From assembly GCA_050996405.1 (NCBI GenBank), contig JBPCRW010000114.1:1-16278 (forward strand): a DNA stretch of 16,278 nt, read 5' to 3'. Positions 1 to 7,914 of this stretch are shown piece after piece. Made by a program: the position numbers and the translations under genes. Below the pieces are notes generated by a model. It ran no database searches. It worked only from the letters and a program-made list of their open reading frames with translations, and was not told where the DNA came from. This DNA is from JBPCRW01 sp050996405 (GTDB lineage Bacteria; Acidobacteriota; Blastocatellia; Pyrinomonadales; Pyrinomonadaceae). Numbering within the stretch: the first letter of the stretch is position 1; every line of letters starts with the position of its first letter.

Positions 1-1
1 G

Positions 2-1645
2 ATTCCCGACGCGCTGAATTTGATTTTAAACACGGAACAAAAATCGGTTTTTAGCGAAATCGAAAACGCTCTGAATGACGGAAAATATCAGGCGTTTTTG
101 CTGCACGGCGTGACGGGCAGCGGAAAAACTGAAATCTATATTCGGGCGATGACAGCCGCTTTGCAGAAAGAAAAATCCGCGCTGATGCTCGTGCCGGAAA
201 TCGCGCTCACGCCGGTTTTTTCCAGACGTTTGCGGGCGGTTTTCGGCGACGAAGTGGCGATTCTGCATTCCAATCTTTCGACGGGCGAACGCTTTGACGA
301 ATGGCGCAGAATCCGCAGCGGAAAAGCCAGAATCGCCATCGGCACGCGCTCCGCTGTTTTCGCGCCGCTCAATAATATCGGTTTGATAATCGTTGACGAG
401 GAACACGATTCGTCTTATCGCCAGCACGAATCGCCGTTTTATCACGCGCGCGATGTGGCAATTGTTCGCGCGAATTTTGCCAGCGCGGTCGTCGTTCTCG
501 GTTCGGCAACGCCCGCGCTCGAATCTTTTCACAACGCGCAAAATGGAAAATATATTTATTTGAATCTGCCAAATCGTATCGGCAATCGCCCTTTAGCAAA
601 AGCGGAAATCGTGGATATGCGCGAGGTTTTCAAAGGCGACGGCAAGGATAAAGTTTTTTCGCCCGCGCTGCTCGAAGCCATCGAAGAAACTCACTCGAAA
701 GGCGAGCAATCTATTATTTTATTAAATCGGCGCGGGTTTTCGTCGTTCGTTTTGTGCCGTTCGTGCGGCGAATCAATTCGCTGTAAAAATTGCGAAATCA
801 CTCTGACTTTTCACAAACGCGAACAGGCTTTAATTTGTCACTACTGCAACGCCCGCGCTCGCGTTCCGCAAAAATGTCCCGCTTGCGACTCGAAATTTAT
901 TTTCTTTATCGGCGAAGGCACGGAACAGGTTGAAGATATTCTGCGCCGCAAATTTTCTAATTTGAAAATTGCGCGGATTGACCGCGACACGACGCGAAAG
1001 CGGAAAACTTTTGAAAATACGCTGATTGATTTTTCCGAACATAAAATTGATATGCTCGTCGGCACGCAGATGCTTGCCAAAGGTCATGATTTTCCGAACG
1101 TCACTTTGGTCGGTGTCGTGTCGGTTGACGCAGGTTTAGGAATGCCGGATTTTCGCGCCGCCGAGCGCACGTTTCAACTTTTAACGCAGGTCGCGGGGCG
1201 CGCGGGACGCGGAATTTTGCAAGGGCGCGTGATTATTCAATCGTTTTACCCGACGCATTATGTTTTGCGCCACGCCGTCACGCAAAGTTACGAAAATTTT
1301 TACGCCGAAGAGATAAAATTTCGCCGCAATTTGAATTATCCGCCGTTTTTTGCTTTGGCGTGCATCACGATTCATCACGAAAATCACGCTTACGCTTTCG
1401 ACAATGCACAGCTTTTACGCGAGTGTTTAAACCGCGCGAATACGGAACGAAAGGCAAGAATTCTGGGCGTTGCGCCTGCGCCGATTGCCCGCATCAAAGG
1501 CGAACATCGTTTTCAAATTTTGATAAAATCCGTTAATCGTAAAAAATTGCGTGAACTGCTGGATTTCGCTCTGGCGGAAGCGCAGGAAAAGGCTTGCGAT
1601 TTGCGGATTGTGAATGTCGAAATTGACCCTGTAAATTTACTTTGA
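2..1645 (+). CDS. priA: Primosomal protein N' (PriA helicase), 5'-truncated by the window edge
   Basis: PriA is the superfamily 2 DNA helicase that recognises stalled or repaired forks and reloads the replicative helicase. The frame is open from base 2, so the gene starts upstream of the window. About 547 codons are visible, and the N-terminal DNA-binding region of this normally 730-830 residue family is missing. Visible in order: Walker A GVTGSGKTE (about 107-133), the DEEH Walker B box with its D codon at 395, GSATPALE (motif III), and eight cysteines in four CxxC pairs between 755 and 886 that form the two zinc sites inserted in the helicase. After these come GTQMLAKGHDFP and the Q-x-x-GRAGR motif of the second RecA lobe. 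All core motifs are intact, so it should be functional. It ends by overlapping the convergent Uma2 gene by 9 bp. Family assignment is very secure. Confidence 0.97.
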   Translation: MPDALNLILNTEQKSVFSEIENALNDGKYQAFLLHGVTGSGKTEIYIRAMTAALQKEKSALMLVPEIALTPVFSRRLRAVFGDEVAILHSNLSTGERFDEWRRIRSGKARIAIGTRSAVFAPLNNIGLIIVDEEHDSSYRQHESPFYHARDVAIVRANFASAVVVLGSATPALESFHNAQNGKYIYLNLPNRIGNRPLAKAEIVDMREVFKGDGKDKVFSPALLEAIEETHSKGEQSIILLNRRGFSSFVLCRSCGESIRCKNCEITLTFHKREQALICHYCNARARVPQKCPACDSKFIFFIGEGTEQVEDILRRKFSNLKIARIDRDTTRKRKTFENTLIDFSEHKIDMLVGTQMLAKGHDFPNVTLVGVVSVDAGLGMPDFRAAERTFQLLTQVAGRAGRGILQGRVIIQSFYPTHYVLRHAVTQSYENFYAEEIKFRRNLNYPPFFALACITIHHENHAYAFDNAQLLRECLNRANTERKARILGVAPAPIARIKGEHRFQILIKSVNRKKLRELLDFALAEAQEKACDLRIVNVEIDPVNLL

Positions 1646-2239
1646 AGCGTTTCGCCTGCCGAATTCGACTTCATTGTAAATTTCCGCTAAAGAAATCTGG
1701 CAATTGATTGAAGCTAAATTTAAAATTTCTTCCGGTTCGCGCAAAACCCGCAATCGCCAGTCTTCGCCTTCAGCTCGCGTATAATGCTCGACACGCGTTT
1801 CGTCCTGTTCAATCAAAATATAATCGGTGATTGTTTCTAAAACCGTGTATGAATCAAATTTTTCGTTGCGGTCTTTGAGTTTGGTTGATTTGGAAAGCAT
1901 CTCGACCACCACTTTCGGATTGAGCAAAACATCGCGCTTGCCGTCCTCAAAATTTCTTTCGCCGCAAGAAATAACAATATCGGGATAATAATAATTTCCC
2001 TGCTTCGCTTTGACGCGCATATCGCTGGCAAAGGTGCGACACGAATTTTTCCTCGCCTGCAATCCGAGTCCTAAAAATAAATTCGACGCAATGATATTGT
2101 GCCGTTCGCTCGCGCCCGCCATCGCTGCGATTTCGCCGCCGATAAATTCGTGTTTTCTTTTCGCCGCGCGTTCAAATTCGAGATATTCCGCGTCGGTTGT
2201 AATTTCGGCTTTTTTATATGCCAAATTTGATTTGCTCAT
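1637..2239 (-). CDS. Uma2 family (DUF820) putative endonuclease, copy 1
   Basis: 200 aa. Uma2/DUF820 proteins have a PD-(D/E)XK nuclease fold and are abundant in cyanobacteria and Acidobacteriota; their biological role is not established. Family signs are the N-terminal HEFIGGEI (E31), YPDIVI with acidic D87, VVEML with E113, then NEKFDSY with K127, consistent with a D-E-K catalytic set. The C-terminal block INCQISLAEIY is nearly the same in the neighbouring copy 2, so the two are paralogues. The ATG at 2239 is preceded by a purine-rich GGAAAAG about 3 nt upstream, a usable ribosome site. The stop codon lies inside the 3' end of convergent priA. It is probably transcribed on its own, because a terminator lies between it and copy 2. 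The nuclease fold is inferred from the family; cellular function is unknown. Confidence 0.88.
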   Translation of the reverse strand: MSKSNLAYKKAEITTDAEYLEFERAAKRKHEFIGGEIAAMAGASERHNIIASNLFLGLGLQARKNSCRTFASDMRVKAKQGNYYYPDIVISCGERNFEDGKRDVLLNPKVVVEMLSKSTKLKDRNEKFDSYTVLETITDYILIEQDETRVEHYTRAEGEDWRLRVLREPEEILNLASINCQISLAEIYNEVEFGRRNASK

Positions 2240-2306
2240 AAACTTTTCCGAAACGATTTTAAACCATTTCGGAATTTGACGAAAATTATTTTATTCAAAA
2301 AAGAAA

Positions 2307-2336
2307 CCGCAGATAGATTTAAGAATCTACTTGCGG
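2307..2336 (-). terminator. Rho-independent terminator of Uma2 copy 2
   Basis: A stem of 5 bp (CCGCA/TGCGG), one mismatch and one G-T wobble, then 6 bp (TAGATT/AATCTA) closes on a 4-nt loop. On the minus strand it is followed by TTTCTTTTTT. It sits 23 bp after the stop of Uma2 copy 2 and upstream of copy 1, so the two paralogues are probably separate transcripts. On the plus strand the following T-run is weaker (CAGTTTTATTT), though some bidirectional activity is possible. Confidence 0.7.
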
Positions 2337-2359
2337 CAGTTTTATTTCTAACGATAATT

Positions 2360-2971
2360 TTAATTAACCGATTGCGATTTAACTTCCGCCTGATTAAATC
2401 TGATTTGCGCGTAGATTTCCGCGAGCGAAATTTTGCAGTTTATCGAATCGAGCGTGATGATGTCTTCGCGGTCGTTATAAATTTTGTAAATCCATTGTTT
2501 GGCGTTTTGTTTGGCGTAATGCTCGACGCGCATTTCGTCTTCTTTGACCAGCAAGCATTCGCGGATGCTGTCCATTGCCAGATAACTTTCCAGTTTGTCG
2601 CGCTTGTCCTGAAACTGCGCGCCATTGGAAAAAATTTCGACGACAATAGTCGGATTAAGTAAAACGTCGCAATCGCGGTCGGTAAAAGAGGGGTCGCTGG
2701 CAACTAATACAGCATCGGGATAACAGAATTGTTTGTCGCTTAGACGAACGCACATATCGCTCGAATAAATTTCGCATTTCTGCCCGCGCGAACGGCTGCC
2801 GATGGCGATAACGGTGTTTGTTCCGATTAAATTATGCGTCCGGTTTGAACCGGCGGTGGCTAAAATTTTACCGTCGAGAAATTCGTGTTTGTTCGCGCTC
2901 CGGCGTTCCATTTTCAAATACTCTTCGGTGGTATAATTTTTGTCCTTCTGGAATAAATTCTTCTCACTCAT
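2360..2971 (-). CDS. Uma2 family (DUF820) putative endonuclease, copy 2
   Basis: 203 aa, a tandem paralogue of the gene just downstream. Same layout: KHEFLDGKI (E30), CYPDAVLV (D86), DVLLNPTIVVEIF (E112), KRDKLESY (K126) and the C-terminal INCKISLAEIY. The usual Uma2 segment after the catalytic Glu, an S-x-S-T type turn, reads SNGAQFQD here, so activity cannot be assumed. The protein has diverged clearly from copy 1 while keeping the DVLLNP and RVEHY blocks, pointing to an old duplication. It starts at the ATG at 2971, and a terminator follows the gene. Family identity is firm; substrate and role are unknown. Confidence 0.88.
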   Translation of the reverse strand: MSEKNLFQKDKNYTTEEYLKMERRSANKHEFLDGKILATAGSNRTHNLIGTNTVIAIGSRSRGQKCEIYSSDMCVRLSDKQFCYPDAVLVASDPSFTDRDCDVLLNPTIVVEIFSNGAQFQDKRDKLESYLAMDSIRECLLVKEDEMRVEHYAKQNAKQWIYKIYNDREDIITLDSINCKISLAEIYAQIRFNQAEVKSQSVN

Positions 2972-3188
2972 AACTATTTGTTCCTTGATTTAGATTACAG
3001 GTCGGATTTTGGGGATACCGAACAATTCCGCGAATTTTTCGATTATGATTTTCAGGTGCTTTTCACCGGACTTTTGAAACCTGCGATTTAAATCTTAGCA
3101 TATTTGAGAAGGTCATAGCGAAATGTAAAAATGGCTTTTCACAGTTTTTAATGAAAGGCGCAATTTCGTTCTTACTTTGAATTTTGTT

Positions 3189-3386
3189 TTAAGCCGTTGT
3201 CAAAAAACATTTTGTTTCAAACCAGCAGCGCGGGCAGAAAAGATGGTTTTTCCTTTCTTCCGCTGAAAACTCCGCGCTCATTGGAAGACGTTCGACCGTA
3301 AATTTTTCGTCGCTCGTTAATTCATTCCAGTATTTCAAACGATGCCCGCAGCGCGGACACATTTTTTCGTTTCGGATTTCAAACAT
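3189..3386 (-). CDS. Small zinc-ribbon protein (two CPRC knuckles)
   Basis: 65 aa with two matching knuckles, MCPRCGHR (C10, C13) and FCPRCWFE (C51, C54), spaced as in a zinc ribbon. The charged linker between them is rich in Glu. A further Cys (C60) follows. No enzyme domain is visible and no name is offered. Its reality is supported by the paired CPRC motifs and by a good ribosome site (GGAGAAAAGG, about 5 nt before the ATG). It is divergent from the M14 gene with a 68-bp gap, so the two promoters share that spacer. It could be a nucleic-acid-binding or protein-protein adaptor, as many tiny zinc ribbons are; that is only inference. Confidence 0.72.
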   Translation of the reverse strand: MFEIRNEKMCPRCGHRLKYWNELTSDEKFTVERLPMSAEFSAEERKNHLFCPRCWFETKCFLTTA

Positions 3387-3454
3387 TTTTGCCTTTTCTC
3401 CGTATAAAAAGTAATATCGTCAAAGTTTTATCAATTCATTATTAAATTTATCAG

Positions 3455-6328
3455 ATGAAAAATAGAGTCTTTTTGCTTGCCGCAATTTTTCTGCTGGCAG
3501 CTTTTGTTTCCGCTTCGGCGCAGAATTTCGAGTCGAAGGATAATCCGAAGTTCGATTTTTACACGCGCGGCGATTATCGCACGGAAGTTCCGCGCCCGCA
3601 GGCGATTTTGCGCTACGATGTCGGCGATTTTAATACGACCTACGCGCAGATGGAAAAGGTTATCGAAGCGATTGCCGAGTCTGCGCCCGACCGCGTGAAA
3701 ATTTTCGACATCGGCGAAACAAACGAACATCGGATGCAGCATATTATTGCGATTTCCGCACCCGAAAATGTAGCGCGGCTCGACGAAATCAGGGCGAACA
3801 ATGCGAAATTAACCGATTCACGCATCACAAATTCAAATCAGGCGAATCAGATTATTCAAAACAATCCGATAATTTGCTGGATGGCTTATACGATTCACGG
3901 CGACGAATCGGCTTCGTTTGAAACGCTGATGCAGGTTATTTATCAGCTTGCCGCGTCGAACGAACCCGCGACTTTGGACGTTTTGAAAAACACGGTGACT
4001 TTGATTGTGGCGACGGAAAATCCTGACGGACATGAGCGTTTTGCGACCTGGTATAATTCCGTTGCGACGGGCGACGCGAATCGAAACGCGATTGAACACC
4101 GCGAACCTTGGAGCGTTTACGGGCGTTTGAATCATTTTCGTTTCGATTTAAACCGCGACAACGTTGCCGCCACGCAAATCGAAACGCGCAACCTGGAAAA
4201 GGCTTTTTTTGAATGGAATCCCGAAATTTCCGCAGACCTTCACGGTCAGCCGTCGCAGTATTTTTTCCCGCCCGATGCGCTTCCCATCAATCCGAATTTT
4301 CCGCAGCCTGTAACAAATAAGTGGCTCGACGTTTTCGGCAGAGCCAACGCCGCGCAGTTCGATTCGCGCAAATGGGATTATTACGTCCGCGATATTTTCG
4401 ATTTATTTTACGTCGGCTACTGGGATTCGTTTCCGGCTTTGAACGGTGCGACGGCGATGACTTACGAAACCGACGGCGGCGGTTTTAAAGGTTTGCGCTA
4501 CACGCGCGACGACGGCACGATTGCGACGTTTCGCTCGGCAATCGCTAAACATTTTGTGACCTCGATGACGACTCTGGAGACGGCGGCGAAAAACCGCGCG
4601 GCGCGGCTTCAGGATTATTATGATTACCGGCGCGCGGCGATGAGCGAACTTGTCGGGGAAAAGATGAAACGCATCGTCATTGACCCGTCGAAAGACCGCG
4701 TAAAAACAGCGGAATTAATAGAAGTTTTGCAGCGAATGAAAATCGAAGTTGGCGTGGCAAATTCGCCTTTCACGTCAAACTCGGCGCACGATTACGACAC
4801 GAAAAGTTCCGTCGCCGTCCGACAATCTTTTCCGCAAGGCTCATATATTATTGATTTAAACCAGCCGCAAAAACGTTTGATAAAAGCACTTTTGGAACAG
4901 GACACGCCGCAGGATAAAGCGTTTGTTGACGATAATCTGGCGCGTTTCCGGCGCAACGAATTGCGCGGCAAAAGCCAGCAGAAAGAAGATTACGGATTTT
5001 ATGACATCACGGCTTGGAGTCTGCCGCTCGCGTTCGGCGTTGACGCTTTTTGGACGGAAGACGCGGGCGGCGCGAACGTTTCGCTCGTCACCGCAGATTT
5101 TTTGGCGAATGCCAAACTCGGAGATGTTTCAGGACGCGCTCAAGTCGCTTACATCATCCCGTATGAAACCGACGCGGCGGGCGCGTTTGTTCTGCGTTTA
5201 ATGAAAGAAGGCTTTCGCGTTGCGGTTGCCGCCAAACAAATGAACGCGGGCGGTCGAAATTGGAATCGCGGAACTTTCGTCGTGCGCGTGACGCGCAATC
5301 CCGAATCGGTTCACGAAGCCGTCGCGCGTTTGTCAAAAGAACTCGGCGTAAATGTCGTCGCCGTCAATTCCGGTTATTCGGAAGAAGGCGATACGCCCGT
5401 CGGCGGCGAATCGGTCGTTTCATTGCAATCGCCGAAGATTGCGATGGTCGCGGACGAAGCCGTTGATCAGACTTCTTACGGCGCGATGTGGTGGACGTTT
5501 GACCGATACGGCATTGATTTTACGCCGTTGACAGTTGCCAGCATCAAATCGGGCGCGTTGAAAAATTATACGGTTTTAATTATGCCCGACGGCTCGGCTG
5601 GAAGATATTTCAGCCTGCTTGGAAGCGGCGGAGTCTCGACGCTTAAGGGTTGGGTTTCCGGCGGCGGAACGCTGATTACGATTCGCGGCGCGTCGGTTTT
5701 CGCGGCTTTAAAAGATGTCAATTTAACTTCGTCGCGGCTGGTCGGCAGTGATGACGACGAAGAAAAGGGAAAGACGGATTCAGACGAAACCGACAAACGT
5801 AAAGAAGTTGAATCCGCGCCCGCGCCTTCGCCGTCTCCAACGCCCAAAGCGAAAAAATCGCCTCTGCCCGAACCGTCGCCGACACCTGACAACAAAACCG
5901 ACAAACAAGATTGGCAGGCACCGAATCTGCCGCCGATTGCGTCGCCGTCGTCGAATAAAGGACAAGTTCCCGAAGCGATTCCGGGTGCGATTATGCGGGC
6001 GACTGTGGATAGAACGACTTATCTGACTTACGGATTGGAGGACGAAAATTTACCCGTTCTGCTTTCGACCGGATATTTTTTCCGCCCGTCAAAAGAAGGC
6101 GCAAACGCCGTCGTGTTTGAAAAATCGCCGAAACGACCGCTCGTGATTTCAGGTTTCGTCTGGGAAGGAAATACGGAGAGATTGTTGAAGGGAACGGCGT
6201 ATTTAATTGACGAACCGACGGGTGGCGGTCGCGTTATTTTGTTTGCCGAGGAACCGTTTTTCCGCGGGATTTTCCGCTCGATGACGTGCCCATTTTTTAA
6301 TTCGATTTTGTTCAACGGAACTTTTTAA
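3455..6328 (+). CDS. Secreted M14 family zinc carboxypeptidase with C-terminal extension
   Basis: 957 aa. A classic signal peptide (MKNR, hydrophobic core, ASA-Q at 20-23) sends it to the periplasm or outside. The M14 catalytic domain follows: zinc ligands H148 and E151 in TIHGDES, H263 in ADLHGQ, and the general base E338 in MTYETDGG, so the active site looks complete. M14 enzymes remove C-terminal residues from peptides; some cut peptidoglycan peptides. Residues about 660-760 resemble a Rossmann or glutamine-amidotransferase-like module (IAMVADEAVDQ). Next comes an acidic then Pro/Ser/Thr-rich linker (about 764-820) and a final beta-rich piece. It is long for the family because of these additions. 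The ATG at 3455 lacks a clear Shine-Dalgarno, but the signal peptide fixes it. The stop codon is part of heptad dyad A. Substrate unknown. Confidence 0.9.
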   Translation: MKNRVFLLAAIFLLAAFVSASAQNFESKDNPKFDFYTRGDYRTEVPRPQAILRYDVGDFNTTYAQMEKVIEAIAESAPDRVKIFDIGETNEHRMQHIIAISAPENVARLDEIRANNAKLTDSRITNSNQANQIIQNNPIICWMAYTIHGDESASFETLMQVIYQLAASNEPATLDVLKNTVTLIVATENPDGHERFATWYNSVATGDANRNAIEHREPWSVYGRLNHFRFDLNRDNVAATQIETRNLEKAFFEWNPEISADLHGQPSQYFFPPDALPINPNFPQPVTNKWLDVFGRANAAQFDSRKWDYYVRDIFDLFYVGYWDSFPALNGATAMTYETDGGGFKGLRYTRDDGTIATFRSAIAKHFVTSMTTLETAAKNRAARLQDYYDYRRAAMSELVGEKMKRIVIDPSKDRVKTAELIEVLQRMKIEVGVANSPFTSNSAHDYDTKSSVAVRQSFPQGSYIIDLNQPQKRLIKALLEQDTPQDKAFVDDNLARFRRNELRGKSQQKEDYGFYDITAWSLPLAFGVDAFWTEDAGGANVSLVTADFLANAKLGDVSGRAQVAYIIPYETDAAGAFVLRLMKEGFRVAVAAKQMNAGGRNWNRGTFVVRVTRNPESVHEAVARLSKELGVNVVAVNSGYSEEGDTPVGGESVVSLQSPKIAMVADEAVDQTSYGAMWWTFDRYGIDFTPLTVASIKSGALKNYTVLIMPDGSAGRYFSLLGSGGVSTLKGWVSGGGTLITIRGASVFAALKDVNLTSSRLVGSDDDEEKGKTDSDETDKRKEVESAPAPSPSPTPKAKKSPLPEPSPTPDNKTDKQDWQAPNLPPIASPSSNKGQVPEAIPGAIMRATVDRTTYLTYGLEDENLPVLLSTGYFFRPSKEGANAVVFEKSPKRPLVISGFVWEGNTERLLKGTAYLIDEPTGGGRVILFAEEPFFRGIFRSMTCPFFNSILFNGTF

Positions 6329-6442
6329 AGTCCAGAGTCCAAAGTCGGTTAGATTATTTTGAAGTCAGAGAATAAAATTGGTTTAAGGAGCGGGATTTTT
6401 TCTTCAAGACTTTGGACTTTGGACTCCAGACTTTAGACTATT
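6327..6442. repeat. Intergenic heptad dyad A (AAAGTCC / GGACTTT words)
   Basis: The left arm is three in-phase heptamers (6327-6347: AAAGTCC, AGAGTCC, AAAGTCG). The right arm is five in-phase heptamers of the inverted word (6408-6442: GACTTTG twice, GACTCCA, GACTTTA, then degenerate GACTATT). A 60-nt spacer lies between. The left arm begins inside the stop codon of the M14 gene and the right arm ends 3 nt before the ATG of the SRPBCC gene, leaving no room for a normal Shine-Dalgarno. It can fold as a long hairpin. Function unknown; it may act as terminator or mRNA stabiliser. Confidence 0.85.
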
Positions 6443-6445
6443 TTT

Positions 6446-6931
6446 ATGTTCACGATAAAAGCCAGTTACAGCGATATTTTTGAAGTCGAAGCGGCGGTTG
6501 AAAAGGTGCGCGAATTTCTGCTCGATGTCAAAAACTTTGTCGAGTTGATGCCGAGCATCGAAAGCATTCACACCGACGCGAAAGGAATTACGCGCTGGAC
6601 GATTCGCGCCGAAATTCCTTTTGTCGGCGTGATGAAGCAGATTTTTCCGGTCGAACTTGTCGAAGAAGACGAAGACCGTATTGAATGGTCGCCGGTGGCG
6701 GGCGAAAAGCAAAACTTTCTGCGTTACGCGATGGATTTGATTGAAAGGGGCGCGAATAAAACCGCCGTCAAAATTGTTCAAATGGTCGAACTGCGGCGTT
6801 CTTCCGCCCGTGATTTGCATACGCTGGCGGGACTCGTCAGCGAAAATTCGATTAGCCGCGAGATGAACAAAACAGTAGCCGAAATGATAAAAATTTTCGT
6901 CCGAAAATCGCGTGAGAGATTAGAGAAATAA
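6446..6931 (+). CDS. SRPBCC family protein (START/polyketide-cyclase-like lipid-binding fold)
   Basis: 161 aa. The N-terminus alternates beta strands with the helix VEKVREFLLDVKNFVELMP, typical of SRPBCC proteins that bind hydrophobic ligands in a deep cavity (CoxG-like, Coq10/START-like). Strands with TRWTIRAEIPF and DRIEWSPV follow, and a long C-terminal helix (about 134-160) closes the fold. No signal peptide, so cytoplasmic. It is followed by the DUF2911 gene with 11 bp between stop and ATG, hence probably co-transcribed. Its own start is odd: heptad dyad A ends 3 nt upstream and no Shine-Dalgarno is visible. A later start is unlikely because it would cut the first strand. The ligand cannot be read from sequence. 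Confidence 0.8.
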   Translation: MFTIKASYSDIFEVEAAVEKVREFLLDVKNFVELMPSIESIHTDAKGITRWTIRAEIPFVGVMKQIFPVELVEEDEDRIEWSPVAGEKQNFLRYAMDLIERGANKTAVKIVQMVELRRSSARDLHTLAGLVSENSISREMNKTVAEMIKIFVRKSRERLEK

Positions 6932-6936
6932 AGGAG
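6931..6936 (+). promoter_or_regulatory. Ribosome binding site fixing the DUF2911 start
   Basis: AAGGAG, 6 nt before the ATG at 6943, overlaps the last base of the SRPBCC stop codon. It favours this ATG over the in-frame TTG at 6937, which lies directly behind the site. Confidence 0.8.
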
Positions 6937-6942
6937 TTGTTT

Positions 6943-7842
6943 ATGAAACCGAAATTGATTTTGTTATTTGTTTTATTGTTTTCCCTCAACGTTTTCGCAC
7001 AGGTAAATCTGCCGCGCGAATCGCAGCGACAGGAAATTTCGCAAACCGTCGGCGACACGAAAATTTCTATCGTCTATCATCGCCCGAACGTGAAGGCGCG
7101 AAAAATTTGGGGCTGTCAGACAAACGACCTGTTGCCTAAAGACGGCGTATCTTATCCGTGTCTTGTGCCGTATGGTCAGGTCTGGCGCACCGGCGCGAAC
7201 GAAAATACGACATTTGAAGTCAGCAACGATGTCGTCGTCAACGGTCAGAAACTGCCCGCCGGAAAATACGGCTTGCACACGATTCCGAACAAAGACGACT
7301 GGACAATTATTTTCAGCAAAGTCAACGATGCCTGGGGAAGTTTTACATACGACCGGAAAAACGACGCTTTGCGCGTCACGGCGAAACCGCAAACCGGCGC
7401 GTTTCAGGAAACGATGTCAATAAATTTCGACGGCGTTTTGCCGACCGTAGCCGAAGTCACAATCGCCTGGGAAAATTTGCGCGTGCCGTTCACGGTCGAT
7501 GTCGGCGATGTCTCCGGCAGAACGCTGACGCAAATTCGCGCGGCGATTCAGAATCGCAAAGCTGACGACATTCGCCCGCTCAATCAAGGTGCGAACTATG
7601 TCTTAACTTCAAAAATTAAAAACAGCTACGACGAAGCACTCGGCTGGCTCGACGAATCTTTGAAGTCGAAAGAGACTTTCAGCACGCTGAATCTCAAAGC
7701 CAGAATTTTAGCCGAAGCGGGAAGAAAACAAGATGCGATTATTGCGGGCGAAAAAGCCGTTCAAATCGGTAAAGCCGCGACGCCGCCGATAGACACTTCG
7801 GCATTGGAAAAACTAATTGCCGACTGGAATGCCGGAAAGTAG
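6943..7842 (+). CDS. Secreted DUF2911 domain protein with C-terminal helical repeats
   Basis: 299 aa from the ATG at 6943. The signal peptide is MKPK plus a hydrophobic stretch, with cleavage after VFA (19/20). The DUF2911 domain fills about residues 27-165: YHRPNVKARKIWG, VPYGQVWRTGANENTTF, LPAGKYGLHTIP and WTIIFSKVNDAWG are its typical blocks. This family is common in secreted proteins of Bacteroidetes and Acidobacteriota and has no settled function. The last 100 or so residues are helical with TPR-like spacing (YDEALGWLDESL, AGRKQDAIIAGEKAVQIG), possibly a protein-binding tail. It is the second gene of a likely unit with the SRPBCC gene. Heptad dyad B begins within 5 bp of the stop. Domain call firm, role unknown. 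Confidence 0.9.
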   Translation: MKPKLILLFVLLFSLNVFAQVNLPRESQRQEISQTVGDTKISIVYHRPNVKARKIWGCQTNDLLPKDGVSYPCLVPYGQVWRTGANENTTFEVSNDVVVNGQKLPAGKYGLHTIPNKDDWTIIFSKVNDAWGSFTYDRKNDALRVTAKPQTGAFQETMSINFDGVLPTVAEVTIAWENLRVPFTVDVGDVSGRTLTQIRAAIQNRKADDIRPLNQGANYVLTSKIKNSYDEALGWLDESLKSKETFSTLNLKARILAEAGRKQDAIIAGEKAVQIGKAATPPIDTSALEKLIADWNAGK

Positions 7843-7847
7843 ATTGA

Positions 7848-7901
7848 GGTAAAAAGGTAAAAGGCAAAAGTTAAAATTATTTTTGCCTTTTACCTTTTTA
7901 C
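7848..7901. repeat. Intergenic heptad dyad B: perfect 21-bp inverted repeat
   Basis: Arms 7849-7869 and 7881-7901 are exact reverse complements (21 of 21) with an 11-nt loop. The left arm and loop are made of GGTAAAA-type words (GGTAAAAA, GGTAAAA, GGCAAAA, GTTAAAA); the right arm carries the inverted words. One word in each arm has an extra base, and the two extras pair. It directly follows the DUF2911 stop, so it probably ends that transcript, although only a short T-rich tail (TTGTGTT) follows. Confidence 0.88.
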
Positions 7902-7914
7902 TTGTGTTATAAAC

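Noticed and set aside
26..599. Long antisense open frames opposite priA
   Set aside because: Codon-bias shadows of a clearly coding plus-strand gene; no family motifs or ribosome sites.
2010..2279. Plus-strand open frame opposite Uma2 copy 1
   Set aside because: Antisense to a recognised gene, with no motif.
2990..3094. Open minus-strand frame of 34 codons (KHLKIIIEKFAELFG) upstream of Uma2 copy 2
   Set aside because: It looks protein-like but has no start codon, is bounded by stops and matches no family I know; at most a decayed fragment.
3387..3430. TTGACG and TATACG boxes upstream of the zinc-ribbon gene
   Set aside because: The spacing is only 11 bp and the second box abuts the ribosome site, so this is not a usable sigma-70 promoter.
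5748..6026. Arg/Pro-rich open frames on both strands over the M14 linker
   Set aside because: They are frame shadows of the low-complexity acidic/proline linker.
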